39,372 nt of DNA. Source: Clostridiaceae bacterium. GTDB lineage: Bacteria; Bacillota; Clostridia; Oscillospirales; Acutalibacteraceae. Positions 8,453 through 15,922 of the stretch are shown piece by piece. The DNA lies in NCBI GenBank assembly GCA_016293225.1, contig JAEDEQ010000008.1, positions 1 through 39,372 on the forward strand, given 5' to 3'. The position numbers and the translations under genes are program-made. How positions within the stretch are numbered: position 1 is the stretch's first letter; each line of letters starts with the position of its first letter. The notes under the pieces are model-generated. The model did not search any database and was not told the origin of the DNA. It saw nothing but the letters and a program-made list of their open reading frames with translations.

Positions 8453-8482
8453 TTGACAAACAGATTCATTTGTGAATAATAT
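8453..8482 (+). promoter_or_regulatory. Promoter of the acyl carrier protein gene
   Basis: TTGACA (8453-8458), 18-base spacer, TAATAT (8477-8482). The rest of the 8306-8584 gap holds a small hairpin (CCGCC/GGCGG near 8391-8405) and nothing else recognised. Confidence 0.7.
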
Positions 8483-8584
8483 TCATATATAGCCGGGAGC
8501 ATTGTTTTCCGGCTGTTGCAAAAGAAAAACTTCCGGACGGCTTTTTGTCCGGAGTGCATTGATACCGAAAGGGGGTAAATACTA

Positions 8585-8809
8585 ATGGATACATTTGAAA
8601 AAGTCAGCGACATTATCGGCAAAAGGTTTGAGCTGAGCGAAACAAAGATTACCGCAGACACAACCTGGGAGGAAATCGGAGCGGACAGTATCGATCTTGT
8701 TGACCTGATTTCAGAGCTTGAGGATGAGTTTGATATCAGTATTCCCGATGATTCGATTGAGGATCTTAAAACGGTCGGTGATGTTGTGAACCTCATTGAC
8801 GAGATGTAA
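8585..8809 (+). CDS. acpP: Acyl carrier protein
   Basis: 74 aa, acidic. The phosphopantetheine attachment serine is Ser35 in GADSIDLVDLI, and the four-helix ACP pattern continues to VGDVVNLIDEM. It carries acyl chains as thioesters in fatty-acid synthesis or in a dedicated acyl-transfer pathway. It has its own promoter (8453-8482), a strong ribosome site (GAAAGGGGG) and its own terminator, and no fab genes lie next to it. It may be either the housekeeping ACP or a second, specialised one; the sequence alone cannot decide. Confidence 0.9.
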   Translation: MDTFEKVSDIIGKRFELSETKITADTTWEEIGADSIDLVDLISELEDEFDISIPDDSIEDLKTVGDVVNLIDEM

Positions 8810-8840
8810 TGGGCTTTACCGCCGAAAAAATGCGTAATTA

Positions 8841-8878
8841 AGGGTCTGCGCTGAGAATGCGGCAGACCCTGTTTTTTT
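8841..8878 (+). terminator. Terminator of acpP
   Basis: AGGGTCTGC (8841-8849) pairs with GCAGACCCT (8862-8870), followed by G and seven T. It lies before the convergent tspO stop. Confidence 0.88.
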
Positions 8879-8889
8879 GCGCTGTATTC

Positions 8890-9366
8890 TTATTTGTTCA
8901 AAACATAAATTGCAAGATTCAGATATCCTGCAAAGGTTACCCAAAGAATATACGGAATAAGAAGAATGCCTGCCGAAGTGTCCGTTCTGAAAAAGTTCAG
9001 GAACATGATGAGAATGATGATCCACAGCGCAAGCAACCAGATGAAAGAGAAAAGGTATGCTTCGCAGTTAAAGAAGAGTATGCTCCAAAGGAAGTTGAAA
9101 AAGAGATTCAGCGTATAGATTGCAATGGCGTTGCGCCGCATTCTCGGAGAGTTTTTCCTTTTGATGTACACGCGCGCAAAGCTTACCGCCATGAGAATAT
9201 ACAGTATTGTCCAGACCACGGGAAAAAGCCAAGACGGCGGCGAAAGGGGCGGCATCTTGACCTTTTCATAGATGTTCATGTTTCCGGCTGTCAGCAGCGC
9301 GGAAAGGACGCCGACCGCAAGCGTCAGCACAATCGAATAGACATAGGGTTTTGTTTTGCTTTGCAT
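8890..9366 (-). CDS. tspO: TspO/MBR family membrane protein
   Basis: 158 aa, five predicted transmembrane helices, the length of the family. The hallmark loop MPPLSPPSWLFPVVWTILYILM (split over residues 38-59) and the later FNFLWSILFF are characteristic of TspO, the homologue of the mitochondrial translocator protein. TspO binds porphyrins and affects tetrapyrrole and stress responses; the exact role in anaerobes is unclear. The ribosome site GGGGAGG lies before the start. It is monocistronic between acpP and dut. Confidence 0.9.
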   Translation of the reverse strand: MQSKTKPYVYSIVLTLAVGVLSALLTAGNMNIYEKVKMPPLSPPSWLFPVVWTILYILMAVSFARVYIKRKNSPRMRRNAIAIYTLNLFFNFLWSILFFNCEAYLFSFIWLLALWIIILIMFLNFFRTDTSAGILLIPYILWVTFAGYLNLAIYVLNK

Positions 9367-9550
9367 ATAATATCCTCCCCAAGCTGATAACGGGCGTTTC
9401 CGTCAGCTGTAATTTTTGGCGCAGTATCGGCGGAAATCAGCCTTAAAAAACCCGCATTGAGCCAGACTTCCGTCAACTATATGATATGCAGGAACCGCGG
9501 TTATAATTCCGTACTGCGGCATTTTGAAAAGGGCGGATCTGTTTGATTGC

Positions 9551-9579
9551 TTGACTTAAAAGGCGTAATATGGTAAATT
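9551..9579 (+). promoter_or_regulatory. Possible promoter of the dut operon
   Basis: TTGACT (9551-9556), 17-base spacer, TAAATT (9574-9579). The -10 is a moderate match. Between 9580 and 9662 is a GC-rich stretch without a clear ORF. The tspO side of the gap (9367-9550) shows only repeats of the word CCGTCA. Confidence 0.45.
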
Positions 9580-9662
9580 TTAGACATACTGACCTTTGCA
9601 CGGCCGGCTGCGACGGTCTGCAATGCCGGGCTTTTGATTACCCTTACAGGAGTTGTTCAATA

Positions 9663-10103
9663 ATGACATTTGACGTTAGAATAAAAAAGCTTTCAAAAAA
9701 CGCCGTAACGCCAACCTACGGCTCTGCCTTTTCCGCCGGAGCGGATCTCTATGCCTGCCTTGACTCTGCGCTTGAAATTCCGCCGGGGGAGACGAGGTTT
9801 GTTCACACCGGACTTTGCGCCGAAATTCCGCAGGGCTTTGCCGGTCTTGTTTTTGCACGCAGCGGACTTGCCTGCAAAAAGGATCTTGCCCCTGCAAACA
9901 AGGTCGGCGTAATTGACAGCGACTACCGCGGAGAAATCATGGTGGCAATCCATAACCACGGAAAAGAAGTACGTTTTATTGAACACGGCGAGCGCGTGGC
10001 GCAGCTGCTCATCATGCCGTATGCTGCGGCAAACTTCGTTGAAAGCAATGAGCTGTCCGACACCGTGCGCGGTGAGGGCGGCTTCGGCTCAACCGGAAAA
10101 TGA
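9663..10103 (+). CDS. dut: Deoxyuridine 5'-triphosphate nucleotidohydrolase (dUTPase)
   Basis: 146 aa, standard for trimeric dUTPases. All five motifs are present: AGADLYA (25-31), ARSGLACK (65-72), GVIDSDYRGEI (82-92, catalytic Asp), GERVAQLLI (109-117) and RGEGGFGSTG (136-145). It hydrolyses dUTP to dUMP and pyrophosphate, keeping uracil out of DNA and feeding thymidylate synthesis. ATG 9663 is preceded by CAGGAG at proper spacing; an upstream in-frame start at 9570 would add residues outside the fold. It is followed after 18 bases by the EFR1 gene. Confidence 0.95.
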   Translation: MTFDVRIKKLSKNAVTPTYGSAFSAGADLYACLDSALEIPPGETRFVHTGLCAEIPQGFAGLVFARSGLACKKDLAPANKVGVIDSDYRGEIMVAIHNHGKEVRFIEHGERVAQLLIMPYAAANFVESNELSDTVRGEGGFGSTGK

Positions 10104-10121
10104 TTTGAGGTGACATGAAAG

Positions 10122-10883
10122 ATGGTTTTATATTTTACCGGCACGGGAAACAGCCGATATATTGCAGAAAAGCTTTCCTCTGCTCTCGGTGATGAGCTTG
10201 TCGATATGGGCGAAAAAATCAGACAGCAGGACTTTGCCGCCGTTGACGCACGGGAGAGGCTTGTTTTTGTTGTTCCGACTCATGCCTGGCGTATACCGCG
10301 CATTGTTGAAAGCTGGATAAGGAAAACGCCGTTTGTGGGCTGTTGCAAGGCGTGGTTCGTGATGGACTGCGGCGGCGAGATAGGCGACGCACTGAAGTAT
10401 ATCGAACTGCTCTGCCGCGAAAAGGACTTTGAAAGCATGGGCGTTTATCCGATAGTAATGCCGGAAAACTATGTTGCAATGTTTTCCGTTCCGGACGAGG
10501 AGGAGGCGCGAAAGATAATTCAAAACGCCGAGCCGCATATTCAAAGGGCGGCAGATATCATTAAAAGGGGCGAAAGCTTTCCTCCGCCTCGCAGGAGGCT
10601 GTATGACCGCTTCATGAGCGGCGCGGTAAACCCGATTTTCTATTCGCTTTTTGTTAAAGCGGACGCTTTCAGAGCCGGCGAAAAATGCACCGGCTGCGGA
10701 AAATGTGCAAAGCTTTGTCCGCTTTGCAATATCACGCTCGAAAACGGCCGCCCGGTTTGGGGCAAAAACTGCACCCACTGCATGGCGTGCATCTGCCTTT
10801 GCCCGAGCGAGGCGATTGAATACGGAAAAAAGAGCGTTGGAAAACGCAGATATAAATTGGAAAGTGACCGGGAGGAGAAGTAA
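10122..10883 (+). CDS. EFR1-family flavodoxin/ferredoxin fusion
   Basis: 253 aa. Residues 1-150 form a flavodoxin-like fold with the FMN phosphate loop YFTGTGNSRYIAEKL. The C-terminal region has two [4Fe-4S] ferredoxin motifs, CTGCGKCAKLCP (residues 189-200) and CTHCMACICLCP (217-228). This layout is that of the EFR1 family, which is widespread in Clostridia and thought to carry low-potential electrons; partners are mostly unknown. GAGGTG lies before the ATG at 10122. Its stop overlaps the start of the patatin gene (TAATG), so the two are translationally coupled. Confidence 0.88.
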   Translation: MVLYFTGTGNSRYIAEKLSSALGDELVDMGEKIRQQDFAAVDARERLVFVVPTHAWRIPRIVESWIRKTPFVGCCKAWFVMDCGGEIGDALKYIELLCREKDFESMGVYPIVMPENYVAMFSVPDEEEARKIIQNAEPHIQRAADIIKRGESFPPPRRRLYDRFMSGAVNPIFYSLFVKADAFRAGEKCTGCGKCAKLCPLCNITLENGRPVWGKNCTHCMACICLCPSEAIEYGKKSVGKRRYKLESDREEK

Positions 10884-11746
10884 TGGTAGGAATTGTTGAT
10901 GTCGGCGGCGGAATGCGCTGCGTATATTCTGCCGGAGTTTATGACTGCTTCATTGATAATAACATTGTTTTTCCCGTTTGCGTCGGAGTATCCGCAGGAA
11001 GCGCAAACCTCATTTCGTATTCCTGCGCCCAGCGCGGCAGAACCTATGAGTTTTACACAAAATACGCTCTGCGACCGCAGTTTATGAGCATGGGGAATCT
11101 GCGCAAAACAGGCTCTTTTATCGGACTTGATTATATCTATTCCGACCTTTGCAATACCGGCGGAGAATATCCGCTCGATTACGAGCACTTTGTCTCCTCC
11201 GGAGTGAAGCTTTTTGTCGGTGCAACAAGAGCCTGCGACGGAGAGGCGCACTTTTTCACAAACAGCGATATCAAAAAGGACGATTACAACGTGCTCAAGG
11301 CGTCGTGCTGCATTCCGGCTGTCTGCAAGGCGTACAAGCTCGGCTCAGTGGAGTATTATGACGGCGGAATTGCTTCGCCAATCCCGTTTCAGAAGGCGTT
11401 TGACGAGGGCTGCGACAAGGTTGTTGTTGTGCTGACAAAGCCGCGCGAAAATTACCTCGTGCCTTTCGGAAAAAAGGTGCTTACGAACGTTTTTCTGCGC
11501 CGGACACCGTGTATGATAAATCAGATTCAATCTCTTCATATCCGCTGCAAAAAGCTGCTTGAGGAGATGGACAGGCTTGAAAAAGAGGGTAAGCTCCTTG
11601 TTATTGAGCCCAAGGAGTGCTTCGGCATTGATACCCTCACACGCAACAGCCCGAATCTCGGCGCTCTTTATGATGAGGGCTATGAAGATGCAAAAGCGGC
11701 GCTTAATAACAAATTTTTATCGGAACTGAGAGGTGCAAAGCAATGA
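10883..11746 (+). CDS. Patatin-like phospholipase
   Basis: 287 aa. The oxyanion-hole segment is VGGGMR (7-12), the nucleophile elbow is GVSAG with Ser37, and the catalytic Asp160 lies in YYDGGIASPIP. This is the complete Ser-Asp dyad of bacterial patatins, closest in layout to the YjjU-type cytoplasmic proteins. The expected activity is hydrolysis of acyl chains from phospholipids or other esters. No signal peptide. Start and stop both overlap neighbours (TAATG and ATGA), linking it tightly to the EFR1 and PPC-domain genes. Confidence 0.9.
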   Translation: MVGIVDVGGGMRCVYSAGVYDCFIDNNIVFPVCVGVSAGSANLISYSCAQRGRTYEFYTKYALRPQFMSMGNLRKTGSFIGLDYIYSDLCNTGGEYPLDYEHFVSSGVKLFVGATRACDGEAHFFTNSDIKKDDYNVLKASCCIPAVCKAYKLGSVEYYDGGIASPIPFQKAFDEGCDKVVVVLTKPRENYLVPFGKKVLTNVFLRRTPCMINQIQSLHIRCKKLLEEMDRLEKEGKLLVIEPKECFGIDTLTRNSPNLGALYDEGYEDAKAALNNKFLSELRGAKQ

Positions 11747-12162
11747 GAGAAAAAGTAATGGGAAACACCGTTGTTCTCCGCCTTGAGATAGGCGAGGACA
11801 TTGTAAGCTGCGTTAAGGACGTCTGCACACGCCGAAGGATTAAGGCGGCGCATATCAGCGGAATAGGTGCTTTAAAAAGGACTGTTGTCGGAGTATATAA
11901 CATGGCAACAAAGGTCTATAAGGCAAACGAATATAACGAATTTATGGAGCTTACAAACCTCTGCGGCAATGTGAGCGTCATGAACGGCGAAAGCTATATC
12001 CATCTCCACGCAACGCTTGCCGACGAGAAGGGACGCGCCTTCGGCGGTCACCTCAATGAGGGCATTATCGGCGCAACGGCGGAAATTTTCATCACTGTGC
12101 TTGACGGCGCTATTAACCGCGTTCACTGCGATGAAACGGGACTGAATATTTTTGACATTTGA
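11743..12162 (+). CDS. PPC-domain (DUF296) protein
   Basis: 139 aa. The whole protein matches the plant-and-prokaryote-conserved (PPC/DUF296) domain: an N-terminal RLEIGEDIV strand, ISGIGALKR, and the HLHATLADEKGRAFGGHLNEG block. The histidines in the latter are the putative metal or ligand site of the trimeric fold. Plant members are AT-hook proteins; bacterial single-domain ones lack the hook, as here, and their function is unknown despite the DNA-binding label. ATG 11743 overlaps the patatin stop. A second start at 11758 is possible. Confidence 0.85.
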   Translation: MREKVMGNTVVLRLEIGEDIVSCVKDVCTRRRIKAAHISGIGALKRTVVGVYNMATKVYKANEYNEFMELTNLCGNVSVMNGESYIHLHATLADEKGRAFGGHLNEGIIGATAEIFITVLDGAINRVHCDETGLNIFDI

Positions 12163-12248
12163 CGGATTCGGTTGCCTAAATGTATGAAAGTTGTCATAAT
12201 TTCAACTCTCATTTCATCAAAGTATCTAAAAATTAAAAAGCTTTCCTT

Positions 12249-12278
12249 AACCCCTTGCACTTTGTCCTGCAAGGGGTT
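12249..12278 (+). terminator. Hairpin after the PPC gene, likely terminator
   Basis: AACCCCTTGCA (12249-12259) pairs perfectly with TGCAAGGGGTT (12268-12278). The following ATAATATTTC is only a weak U-tract, so termination may be partial, and the hairpin could belong to the upp leader. Confidence 0.55.
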
Positions 12279-12296
12279 ATAATATTTCAAAATAAA

Positions 12297-12473
12297 GCGT
12301 CCGCAATTCACCGGAAAGCGGCCTTTGCCGGCATTTTCCATCGCAGACGTCAAAATTTTTTTGCCCTGAATTATGAGGTAAACGAAATTTGACTGTTCTT
12401 CGGGTGGTGCTTTCCAATCAGCGGTTGCGGCCGTAATAGCCGGAAAAGCCGGTCTTTGGCAGGCGCTTTCCGG
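12297..12473 (+). promoter_or_regulatory. Structured upp leader of unknown class
   Basis: The 341-base gap before upp holds, after the 12249-12278 hairpin, GCGTCCGC (12297-12304) that pairs with GCAGACGT (12343-12350). An inner stem CCGGAAAG/CTTT-CCGG lies within it (12311-12331), and seven T follow at 12356-12362. A third stem is CCGGAAAAG (12440-12448) with CTTTCCGG (12466-12473), close to the ribosome site. Such an arrangement is typical of an attenuated leader. I do not recognise a known riboswitch or PyrR site. Confidence 0.45.
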
Positions 12474-12503
12474 TTTCCGAGGCAAAAGAAAGGATTTGAT
12501 TAA

Positions 12504-13136
12504 ATGAACAAAAACGTAACAATCTTTGACCATCCCCTGATCCTCCACAAGCTTTCAATCCTCAGAAACAAGAAAACCTCCTCAAAGGATTTCCGCGCCC
12601 TTGTTTCGGAGATAGCAATGCTCATGTGCTATGAAGCAACGCGCGACCTTCCGCTTGAGGACGTTGAAATTGAAACCCCTATCTGCAAGGCCACCGTTAA
12701 GCACCTTGCAGGCAAGAAGCTTGCCGTTGTTCCCATTCTCCGCGCGGGTCTCGGCATGGTTGACGGAATTCTTTCTCTTGTTCCCTCGGCAAGAGTCGGC
12801 CACATCGGCCTTTACAGAGACGAGGAAACGCTCAAGCCCGTTGAGTATTACTGCAAGCTGCCCAAGGATATCGGCGACCGCGACGTTTTTGTTGTTGACC
12901 CGATGCTTGCAACGGGCGGCTCGGGAATCGACGCCGTCAGCCAGATAAAGCTCAGAAATCCCAGATCGATCCGTTTCCTTTGCCTTATTGCCGCCCCGGA
13001 GGGAATTGAGGCTTTCACCAAGGCTCATCCCGACGTTGACCTTTACTGCGCCGCTCTTGACGAAAAGCTCAACGAAAAGGGCTACATCGTTCCCGGTCTC
13101 GGCGACGCCGGAGACAGAATTTTCGGAACAAAATAA
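12504..13136 (+). CDS. upp: Uracil phosphoribosyltransferase
   Basis: 210 aa, full family length. The PRPP-binding loop DPMLATGGS is at 132-140, and the uracil-binding C-terminus YIVPGLGDAGDRIFGTK is intact. It converts uracil and PRPP to UMP in pyrimidine salvage. The start follows AAAGGA and fits the family N-terminus (HPLILHKLSILRNKKTSSKDFR). Single gene, with a long structured leader and its own terminator. Confidence 0.97.
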   Translation: MNKNVTIFDHPLILHKLSILRNKKTSSKDFRALVSEIAMLMCYEATRDLPLEDVEIETPICKATVKHLAGKKLAVVPILRAGLGMVDGILSLVPSARVGHIGLYRDEETLKPVEYYCKLPKDIGDRDVFVVDPMLATGGSGIDAVSQIKLRNPRSIRFLCLIAAPEGIEAFTKAHPDVDLYCAALDEKLNEKGYIVPGLGDAGDRIFGTK

Positions 13137-13149
13137 ACAGAATAATCTT

Positions 13150-13180
13150 CGGGGCTGTCGGTTAAGGCAGTCCCGTTTTT
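13150..13180 (+). terminator. Terminator of upp
   Basis: CGGGGCTG (13150-13157) pairs with CAGTCCCG (13168-13175, one G-U), followed by TTTTT. Confidence 0.82.
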
Positions 13181-13184
13181 ATAT

Positions 13185-13217
13185 AAAAAGCACGCCTGCC
13201 GATAAGGGCAGACGTGC
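13185..13217 (-). terminator. Terminator of asnA
   Basis: On the minus strand GCACGTCTGCC (13217-13207) pairs with GGCAGGCGTGC (13200-13190, one G-U), followed by TTTTTATAT. Confidence 0.82.
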
Positions 13218-13232
13218 GGAAAATACGACTTA

Positions 13233-14234
13233 TTAAAGCAGCAAAGCGCCGTGTTCCCTGCAGTACTTTACAACGTCCTGAGGCCAGTATGAGGACTGAA
13301 CCTCGCCGATGTGCGCCTTGCGCAAAAAGAACATGCACATTCTTGACTGACCGATTCCTCCGCCGATGGTGTATGGGAGTTCGCCGTTGAGGAGCGCTTT
13401 GTGGAAAGGAAGCTCCTTTCTGTCCTCGCAGCCGGCAATTTTAAGCTGGCGCGCCATGGATTCCTCGCTGACCCTGATGCCCATTGAGGAAAGCTCAAAC
13501 GCAATGTCAAGAACAGGATAGTACACAATGATGTCGCCGTTGAGCTCCCAGTCGTCATAGTCGGGCGCTCTGCCGTCGTGCGGTTTTCCGTCCCTGAGCG
13601 CACCGCCGATCTTCATGAGGAAGATTGCGCCGTGCTCCTTTGCGGCGGCGTATTCGCGCTCTTTTCTTGAAAGATTCGGATACTGCTCCTCAAGCTCAAA
13701 GGAGGAGACAAAGTGAATCTTTTCAGGAAGCAGGTTGCCGATGAAGTTATATTCCTTTGTAATGTAGTATTCGGTGTGGCGCAGCGCGGAGTAGATGAGC
13801 TTCACGGTCTTTTTAAGGGTGTGCTCGTTGCGGCTTTCTTTCGGAATAATTTTTTCCCAGTCCCACTGGTCAACAAAGATTGAGTGAATGTTGTCGGTTT
13901 CCTCGTCGCGGCGGATTGCGTTCATGTCGGTATAAAGACCCTCATTTTCCTCAAAGCCGTACATTTTAAGCGCATATCTTTTCCACTTTGCAAGCGAGTG
14001 GACAATCTCAAATTTTTCTCCGCTGAAAACGTCAAACGAAACCGGTCTTTCCGTGCCGTTGAGGTTGTCGTTCATACCGCTTTTTGCGTCAACAAAAAGG
14101 GGAGCGGAAACGCGGGTAAGGTTAAGCTCGATTGCAAGGTCGCGCTCAAAAAAGTCCTTGACCTTTTTGATTGCCTGCTCAGTCTCCCTGAGCGTCAGGT
14201 GGGAGCAGTAGTTTTCGGGAATCACACAAGACAT
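13233..14234 (-). CDS. asnA: Aspartate--ammonia ligase (asparagine synthetase A)
   Basis: 333 aa. A class-II aminoacyl-tRNA-synthetase-like fold. Recognisable blocks are RVSAPLFVDAKSGMNDNLNG, the active-site region ALRHTEYY, and the C-terminal YTIGGGIGQSRMCMFFL motif that binds ATP. It makes asparagine from aspartate, ammonia and ATP. I set the start at 14234 because GAGGTG lies seven bases before this ATG; the seven codons further upstream are the ribosome-site region. It has a perfect consensus promoter and its own terminator. Confidence 0.95.
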   Translation of the reverse strand: MSCVIPENYCSHLTLRETEQAIKKVKDFFERDLAIELNLTRVSAPLFVDAKSGMNDNLNGTERPVSFDVFSGEKFEIVHSLAKWKRYALKMYGFEENEGLYTDMNAIRRDEETDNIHSIFVDQWDWEKIIPKESRNEHTLKKTVKLIYSALRHTEYYITKEYNFIGNLLPEKIHFVSSFELEEQYPNLSRKEREYAAAKEHGAIFLMKIGGALRDGKPHDGRAPDYDDWELNGDIIVYYPVLDIAFELSSMGIRVSEESMARQLKIAGCEDRKELPFHKALLNGELPYTIGGGIGQSRMCMFFLRKAHIGEVQSSYWPQDVVKYCREHGALLL

Positions 14235-14267
14235 AGTTACACCTCGAAAAAACAAAATACGGTTGAT

Positions 14268-14296
14268 ATTATATCAGTAACCGTCCTTTGTGTCAA
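14268..14296 (-). promoter_or_regulatory. Consensus promoter of asnA
   Basis: On the minus strand TTGACA (14296-14291), 17-base spacer, TATAAT (14273-14268): a perfect match to the vegetative consensus at both boxes. Confidence 0.85.
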
Positions 14297-14362
14297 TGAA
14301 AGGCGGGTAAAAATCTTATCAATCATCAGACGCAAAGGAACGCGGCAAAGAAGCGTTGAGTG

Positions 14363-14391
14363 TTGAAATTTTTTCCTTGTTGTGATAGAAT
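14363..14391 (+). promoter_or_regulatory. Promoter of the 161-aa hypothetical gene
   Basis: TTGAAA (14363-14368), 17-base spacer, TAGAAT (14386-14391), 39 bases before the start codon. It is divergent from the asnA promoter. Confidence 0.7.
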
Positions 14392-14430
14392 AGCTGACGG
14401 AAAACTTAAGTAAACATCGGAGGAAAGAAA

Positions 14431-14916
14431 ATGAGTAAATTCTATCTTAAAGACGGCGAGCCGTTCATTCCCGAAAGCATCAACCCTGAGCTTACAAGGC
14501 TTGCTTCGTCAATCATCAAGGCCACAAAAATCTCGTTCAAGTTCAAGCTTAAATCCACCTCGCTGCAGAACGCGCTCAAAGGCTCGGATGTTGAGTTGAT
14601 GAAGTCACTCATGCAGAAGTGCTTTGAAAAGAACGGAGCGCTTTATGAAAAGGATATGGAGCTTTCCGGCGTTAAAATCGGCGACGTTGACGACAGCTTT
14701 TTTGAGGACAAGGACGATGAATTTTTCAAAAACCAGATAAAAGTCCTTATTGACTTTGCCTGCATCAATACCGTTGTTGAGTCAAAGATGATGCCGCTTA
14801 TGAGCGCATCCTGCAAAAAAATCCTGAACAAAAACATTGACGAGCTGCTTTTCTTCACCAATCAGACCGAAATTTTAAAGCTCGGTGAGGAAGAGGACGC
14901 ACCCGTGGAGGAATAA
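14431..14916 (+). CDS. Hypothetical protein, 161 aa, cytoplasmic
   Basis: I do not recognise the family. The protein is predominantly helical, without signal peptide or membrane segment. A Lys-rich stretch (SFKFKLKSTS) follows residue 30, and an acidic tail (GEEEDAPVEE) ends it. It begins MSKFYLKDGEPFIPESINPELTRLAS. Expression looks well set up: a promoter (14363-14391), a strong ribosome site GGAGGAAAG, and a terminator shared with the convergent ricT. Codon use resembles the neighbours. It has two adjacent Phe/Asp-rich turns (DDSFFEDKDDEFF). Probably a lineage-specific soluble protein. Confidence 0.8.
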   Translation: MSKFYLKDGEPFIPESINPELTRLASSIIKATKISFKFKLKSTSLQNALKGSDVELMKSLMQKCFEKNGALYEKDMELSGVKIGDVDDSFFEDKDDEFFKNQIKVLIDFACINTVVESKMMPLMSASCKKILNKNIDELLFFTNQTEILKLGEEEDAPVEE

Positions 14917-14933
14917 TACCGGAACAAAAAATG

Positions 14934-14969
14934 CCGCACGTCTGCCGCTGAAGCGGACGTGCGGTTTTT
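14934..14969. terminator. Bidirectional terminator between the hypothetical gene and ricT
   Basis: CCGCACGT (14934-14941) pairs with ACGTGCGG (14957-14964), with an inner CCGC/GCGG stem. TTTTT follows on the + strand and TTTTTGTTCC on the - strand. Confidence 0.85.
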
Positions 14970-14970
14970 G

Positions 14971-15834
14971 TTATTCAATTCCCTTGAGCGCGTCAAGCTC
15001 CTTTTTGTCAACCTTAATCTGCGAGTCTCTGATTGTTTTGACCTGCTTGCGGTCAATAACAAGCGGAGCCGCGTCGGGCTTTGAGTCCAGCCTGACTTTA
15101 AGTATGCCCGTAAGAAGATTGAAGTCAACAACGGTTCCGCGCCCCTCGGGTGTGTCAACAACGGCGCCGTTCTTCGGCGTAACCTTAAGCAGATGCTCGT
15201 AGGCGTCCTGCTCATACTTGAGGCAGCACATAAGTCTGCCGCAGGTGCCGCTGATTTTCACGGGACTGAGCGAAAGGCTCTGCTCCTTTGCCATCTTTAC
15301 CGATACGGGCTGAAAATCTCCGAGGAAAGTGTTGCAGCAAAAAGGACGTCCGCAGATGCCGAGACCGCCGACCATTTTGGACTCGTCCCTGACGCCGATT
15401 TGCCGAAGCTCAATCCTTGTTCTGAAAACGGAGGCAAGGTCTTTAACAAGCTCGCGGAAATCAACCCTGCCGTCAGCGGTAAAGTAAAAGAGAATTTTGT
15501 TCCTGTCAAGCGTATATTCAACGTCAACAAGCTTCATTTTGAGGTTGTGCGCTTCAATTTTTTTAAGGCAGATATCAAAAGCCGCCTTTTCTTTCTCCTT
15601 GTTTTCCTCAACGGTTCTGAGGTCTTTTTCGGTTGCGGAACGGATAACGGGCTTAAGCTCGCCGCTTATCTCATCGTCGGCAACCCCTCTGTCTGAAAAG
15701 GTGACCTCGCCGCATTCAAGACCGCGGGCGGTTTCAACAATAACCTTGTCCTTCGGTTTGAGTTCAAGGCCGTTCGGGCTGAAATAATAAACCTTTCCGA
15801 CATTCTTGAACCGGACGCCGGTGACTTTTATCAT
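14971..15834 (-). CDS. ricT: RicT/YaaT (PSP1-domain) regulatory protein
   Basis: 287 aa. PSP1 C-terminal domain with the cysteine motifs CGRPFCC (residues 161-167) and CGRLMCC (198-204), the ligands of the Fe-S centre in the B. subtilis RicT/RicA/RicF complex. That complex promotes RNase Y-dependent mRNA maturation and stimulates Spo0A phosphorylation, competence and biofilm formation. Gene order holB then ricT is the Firmicutes arrangement. I placed the start at 15834, the second ATG, because AAAGGA directly abuts the first ATG (15843) but is nine bases from the second. Confidence 0.92.
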   Translation of the reverse strand: MIKVTGVRFKNVGKVYYFSPNGLELKPKDKVIVETARGLECGEVTFSDRGVADDEISGELKPVIRSATEKDLRTVEENKEKEKAAFDICLKKIEAHNLKMKLVDVEYTLDRNKILFYFTADGRVDFRELVKDLASVFRTRIELRQIGVRDESKMVGGLGICGRPFCCNTFLGDFQPVSVKMAKEQSLSLSPVKISGTCGRLMCCLKYEQDAYEHLLKVTPKNGAVVDTPEGRGTVVDFNLLTGILKVRLDSKPDAAPLVIDRKQVKTIRDSQIKVDKKELDALKGIE

Positions 15835-15922
15835 ATGTTTCATTCCTTTCTCGGTAACCGCCGCTTGAATTATTCCGGCGGCGGTCAGCCTGCACTTGCT
15901 ATGCCTTTCATGGCTTTTTGCA

